Assembly (NCBI RefSeq): GCF_014650695.1
Contig: NZ_BMVL01000005.1
Location: 186,001 to 250,000, forward strand
Direction: 5' to 3'
Length of the DNA stretch: 64,000 bases
Source of the DNA: Streptomyces avidinii
GTDB lineage: Bacteria; Actinomycetota; Actinomycetes; Streptomycetales; Streptomycetaceae
The stretch's first letter is position 1. The number at the start of each line of letters is the position of its first letter. The position numbers were made by a program, and so were the translations under genes. The notes under the pieces were generated by a model, which made no database searches, had not been told where the DNA came from, and saw only the letters and a program-made list of their open reading frames with translations. This document shows positions 61,085 to 64,000 of this stretch, in pieces.

Positions 61085-63505
61085 CTACGCGCGCCCGGCC
61101 TCCCCCTCCCGGCCGGCCCCGAGGGCGCGCGCCAGGTACGGAGCGGTACGGCTGTCCACCGCCCGGGCCACCTCCGACGGAGTGCCGGCGGCGACCACCC
61201 GGCCGCCCGCCGCGCCGCCGCCCGGTCCCAGGTCGATCACCCAGTCCGCGCCCGCCACCACCTCCATGTCGTGCTCCACGACCACGACCGAGTGCCCGGC
61301 GTCCACCAACCCGTGCAACTGCCGCAGCAGCACCCGTACGTCGGCCGGATGCAGCCCGGTCGTCGGCTCGTCCAGCAGGTACAGGGTGTGGTCCCGGCGC
61401 AGCCGTTGCAGCTCCGTCGCCAGCTTGATCCGCTGCGCCTCGCCGCCCGACAGCTCGGTGGCCGGCTGCCCCAGCCGCAGGTAGCCGAGCCCGATCTCCT
61501 CCAGCGCCCGCAGGCTCCGCGCCGCCGCCGGAACCTCCGCGAAGAAGCCGGCCGCCGACTCCACCGTCAGGCCCAGTACCTCCGCGATGTTCAGCCCCGC
61601 GTACCGGACCTCCAGCGTCTCGGCGTTGTACCGGGCTCCCGCGCACTCGGGGCACGGGGCGTACGTACTCGGCAGGAACAGCAGCTCCACCGAGACGAAG
61701 CCCTCGCCCTGGCAGGTCTCGCACCGTCCGCCCGGCACGTTGAAGGAGAACCGGCCGGCCTTCCAGCCGCGCGCCCGCGCCTCGGGTGCCGCCGTGAACA
61801 GCTTGCGCACGACGTCGAACAGTCCGGTGTACGTGGCCAGGTTGGACCGAGGGGTCCGGCCGATCGGCTTCTGGTCCACCTCCACCAGCCGCCGTACGGG
61901 GAAGTCCGTGTCCGTGAGCCGCTCGCCGACCTCCCGGGCCAGTACCTGTCCCACCAGTGTGGACTTGCCCGACCCCGATACTCCGGTGACGGCCGTGAAC
62001 ACCCCCAGCGGGAACTGCGCCTCCAGGTCCCGCAGATTGTGCCGGTCCACCCCGGTCAGCCGCACCGTCCCGGTCGCGGGGCGCACCGCCCGCGGCGCAC
62101 CGGCCGCCTCCCGCGCCGCGAACAGGTGCCGGGCCGTCGCCGACTCCGCCACAGCGGCCAGGGCCTGCGGCGGCCCGCTGTGCAGCACCCGGCCGCCGTG
62201 TTCTCCGGCCAGCGGCCCCACGTCCACCAGCCAGTCCGCGTGCCGGACCACGTCGAGGTGGTGCTCCACGACGAAGACCGTGTTGCCGGCCTCCTTCAGC
62301 CGGTCCAGTACGCCGAGCAGCGCCTCGGTATCGGCCGGGTGCAGCCCCGCCGAGGGTTCGTCCAGTACGTACACCACGCCGAACAGCCCCGACCGCAGCT
62401 GCGTGGCCAGCCGCAGCCGCTGCAGCTCGCCCGCGGACAGGGTGGGTGCGGTCCGGTCCAGGCTCAGGTAGCCCAGCCCGAGCTCGGTGACGGGTCCGAT
62501 CCGGGAGCGCAGGTCCTCGGCGAGCACCCGCGCGGCCTCCCCGTCGAGGGACGCGGAGGCCAGTACGGCGTCCAGGTCGGTCAGAGCCAGTGCCGCGAGC
62601 TCCGCGATGGTCCGCCCCGCGAAGGTGACGGCGAGGGCCTCCGGCCGCAGCCGCCGCCCCTCGCAGGCCGGGCACGGGGAATCGGCGAGGAACTTCTCCG
62701 CACGGGCCCGCAGGGTGGCGCTCCTGCTGTCGGCGAAGGTCCGCATGACATAGCGGTGGGCGCTCATGTACGTGCCCTGGTACGGCCGTTGGATCCGGTC
62801 GGCCTCCCGCACCGGGTGCACGGTCACCACCGGCTGATCCTCGGTGAACAGGATCCACTCGCGATCCTCCGCCGGCAGCTCACGCCAGGGCCGGTCCACG
62901 TCGTGGCCGAGGGTCTCCAGGATGTCCCGCAGGTTCTTGCCCTGCCAGGCACCCGGCCAGGCGGCGATGGCACCCTGACGGATCGACAGTCCCGGATCGG
63001 GGACGAGGAGTTCCTCACTGGTGCGGTGGATCCGGCCCAGCCCGTGGCAGGAAGGGCAGGCACCGGCAGCGGTGTTGGGCGAGAAGGCGTCGGAGTCGAG
63101 CCGCTCCGCCCCCGGCGGATAGGTCCCGGCCCGCGAGTACAGCATCCGCAGGGAGTTGGACAGCAGGGTCACCGTCCCGACCGAGGAGCGGGAGCCGGGG
63201 GAGGAGCGCCGCTGCTCCAACGAGACGGCCGGGGGCAGCCCGGTGACGGAATCCACCTTCGGCGCGCCGATCTGGTGGATGAGACGGCGGGCGTACGGGG
63301 CCACGGACTCGAAGTACCGGCGCTGGGCCTCGGCGTAGAGCGTGCCGAAGGCGAGCGAGCTCTTCCCGGACCCGGAGACCCCGGTGAACACGGTCAGCGC
63401 GTCGCGCGGGATGTCCACGTCGACGCCGCGCAGATTGTGCTCCCGGGCGCCCCGGACCCGTACGTAGCGGTCGCCATGGGCCGTAGGTGCAGTGGGCTGG
63501 TGCAT
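61085..63505 (-). CDS. UvrA2-type ABC ATPase (excinuclease subunit A paralogue)
   Basis: An 806-residue protein with two ABC modules: first Walker [21 protein letters not shown], first signature [18 protein letters not shown]; second Walker [21 protein letters not shown] and signature [20 protein letters not shown] with [18 protein letters not shown]. Zinc-knuckles [25 protein letters not shown] and [10 protein letters not shown] are present. It lacks the UvrB-binding insertion of full UvrA (about 950 residues), as in UvrA2/DrrC proteins that protect from DNA-intercalating drugs or assist repair. It begins at ATG 63505; the next gene is an LLM oxidoreductase. Confidence 0.94.
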   Translation of the reverse strand: MHQPTAPTAHGDRYVRVRGAREHNLRGVDVDIPRDALTVFTGVSGSGKSSLAFGTLYAEAQRRYFESVAPYARRLIHQIGAPKVDSVTGLPPAVSLEQRRSSPGSRSSVGTVTLLSNSLRMLYSRAGTYPPGAERLDSDAFSPNTAAGACPSCHGLGRIHRTSEELLVPDPGLSIRQGAIAAWPGAWQGKNLRDILETLGHDVDRPWRELPAEDREWILFTEDQPVVTVHPVREADRIQRPYQGTYMSAHRYVMRTFADSRSATLRARAEKFLADSPCPACEGRRLRPEALAVTFAGRTIAELAALALTDLDAVLASASLDGEAARVLAEDLRSRIGPVTELGLGYLSLDRTAPTLSAGELQRLRLATQLRSGLFGVVYVLDEPSAGLHPADTEALLGVLDRLKEAGNTVFVVEHHLDVVRHADWLVDVGPLAGEHGGRVLHSGPPQALAAVAESATARHLFAAREAAGAPRAVRPATGTVRLTGVDRHNLRDLEAQFPLGVFTAVTGVSGSGKSTLVGQVLAREVGERLTDTDFPVRRLVEVDQKPIGRTPRSNLATYTGLFDVVRKLFTAAPEARARGWKAGRFSFNVPGGRCETCQGEGFVSVELLFLPSTYAPCPECAGARYNAETLEVRYAGLNIAEVLGLTVESAAGFFAEVPAAARSLRALEEIGLGYLRLGQPATELSGGEAQRIKLATELQRLRRDHTLYLLDEPTTGLHPADVRVLLRQLHGLVDAGHSVVVVEHDMEVVAGADWVIDLGPGGGAAGGRVVAAGTPSEVARAVDSRTAPYLARALGAGREGEAGRA

Positions 63506-63640
63506 TCGTCCCAGTTTAGGGCCCTGCCGGTGGGGGCCCGGCCCCGGGGGCGGCGGGCGATGTCGATCGCGGGCCGATCCGCCACCCCGGCCGGCACCGG
63601 GACCGGCGTGCCCGTCGGGAGGACCGCGACGCCATGGACG

Positions 63641-64000
63641 TCAGTGCGCCGGGTCCCGGAGGCCGGCGATCCGGGCCAGTCGTGCGTAGGAGTCCAGGAG
63701 TGCCGTGCGGTCGAACGTGGAGGTGGTGACCAGTAGTTCGTCCGCTCCGGTCCGCTCCGCCACCTCGGTCAGCTCGGCCGCCACCCGGTCCTCCGTGCCG
63801 TGGATGTGGCCGGTGAGGGCGCCCTCGTAGAGCTCGTGCTCCTTCGGGGCCATCTCCAGGGATTCGATCTCCTCGGCCGGGCGCAGCGGTGGGAAGCTGC
63901 CCCGGGTGCGGGAGTGCGCGAGGGACCAGGCCTCCGGGACCAGGATGCGGCGGGCCTCCTCCTCGGTGGCCGCGACCGCCACCGTGCCCGAGACCACGAC
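63641..64000 (-). CDS. LLM-class flavin-dependent oxidoreductase (5' end outside window)
   Basis: The C-terminal 119 residues are visible: VVSGTVAVAATEEEARRILV, then PEAWSLAHSRTRGSFPPLRP, then PKEHELYEGALTGHIHGTED and ADELLVTTSTFDRTALLDSY. This matches the end of luciferase-like (bacterial LLM/YhbW type) monooxygenases, in which GTxExVAxEL is the typical closing region. The catalytic N-terminus lies beyond the right edge. It is transcribed leftward upstream of uvrA2 with 135 bases between. Confidence 0.88.
   Translation of the reverse strand, partial: VVVSGTVAVAATEEEARRILVPEAWSLAHSRTRGSFPPLRPAEEIESLEMAPKEHELYEGALTGHIHGTEDRVAAELTEVAERTGADELLVTTSTFDRTALLDSYARLARIAGLRDPAH

Overview
The DNA is very GC-rich. 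Its genes have strong third-position GC bias, frequent GTG/TTG starts and many ATGA/GTGA stop-start overlaps. The gene content (ArsR/RsbW/STAS partner-switch genes, SpoIIE phosphatases, DUF574 methyltransferase, class F sortase, Rpf-like muralytic protein, MprF-LysRS fusion LysX, type-B succinate dehydrogenase) points to a Streptomyces or close streptomycete chromosome. I saw no rRNA, tRNA or CRISPR array.

Positions 1-18,000 look like an accessory stress region with decay. Intact genes encode a CBS-domain protein, a glycogen-binding-fold protein, an aromatic-acid-exporter-like FUSC protein, a roadblock-type protein, three closely related ArsR-type regulators, a PhnA-domain protein, a SulP anion transporter, a PNPOx-fold protein, RsbW-like ATPases, a STAS protein, a family 2 glycosyltransferase, DUF5709 and a hemerythrin. 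Between them lie remnants of an ISL3 transposase, an IS5-type transposase, an MDR oxidoreductase, an SPFH protein, a SpoIIE-type sensor and several frame-damaged small genes. Three palindromes of the form TTGCA-N6-TGCAA precede an ArsR gene, the ArsR-SulP-PNPOx-RsbW-STAS operon, and a small-protein/RsbW/DUF6126 operon. The third ArsR gene has a TTGAA-N6-TTCAA variant. This suggests one linked stress regulon.

Positions 18,000-31,000 hold panD with a GNAT protein and an Asp/Glu racemase-like protein, gnd, an Rpf-LysM-M23 cell-wall enzyme overlapping antisense with a DMT transporter, an SDR protein with a CxxC N-domain, an HD protein, a short peptide gene, an epimerase, a lipase-maturation-factor-like protein, and a DUF1990-YndJ operon. 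The YndJ promoter carries two TTGAAC-N2-GTTCAA operators. A third copy sits near 3,140 before a small membrane protein gene, so these two distant loci probably share a repressor.

Positions 31,000-50,000 hold a DUF6777 lipoprotein, a PAS-GAF-SpoIIE-HATPase phosphatase, a secreted repeat protein, a TPR protein, an Fpg/Nei glycosylase, an ECF sigma factor with no adjacent anti-sigma, a CapA lipoprotein, a universal stress protein, lysX, a polysaccharide deacetylase, a class F sortase and two convergent secreted proteins separated by a 31-bp perfect hairpin. Both secreted proteins end in a shared GG[IL]GGS[IV] motif, a membrane segment and an Arg-rich tail, and could be non-LPXTG sortase substrates.

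Positions 50,000-64,000 hold a DUF574 SAM-methyltransferase translationally coupled to a PAS-GGDEF-EAL cyclic-di-GMP enzyme, a TetR/FAD-monooxygenase divergent pair with a likely operator, a LysR gene divergent from sdhCAB with a clear T-N11-A site, a histidine-phosphatase-like lipoprotein, a UvrA2-type ABC protein, and the C-terminal part of an LLM flavin oxidoreductase cut by the window edge.
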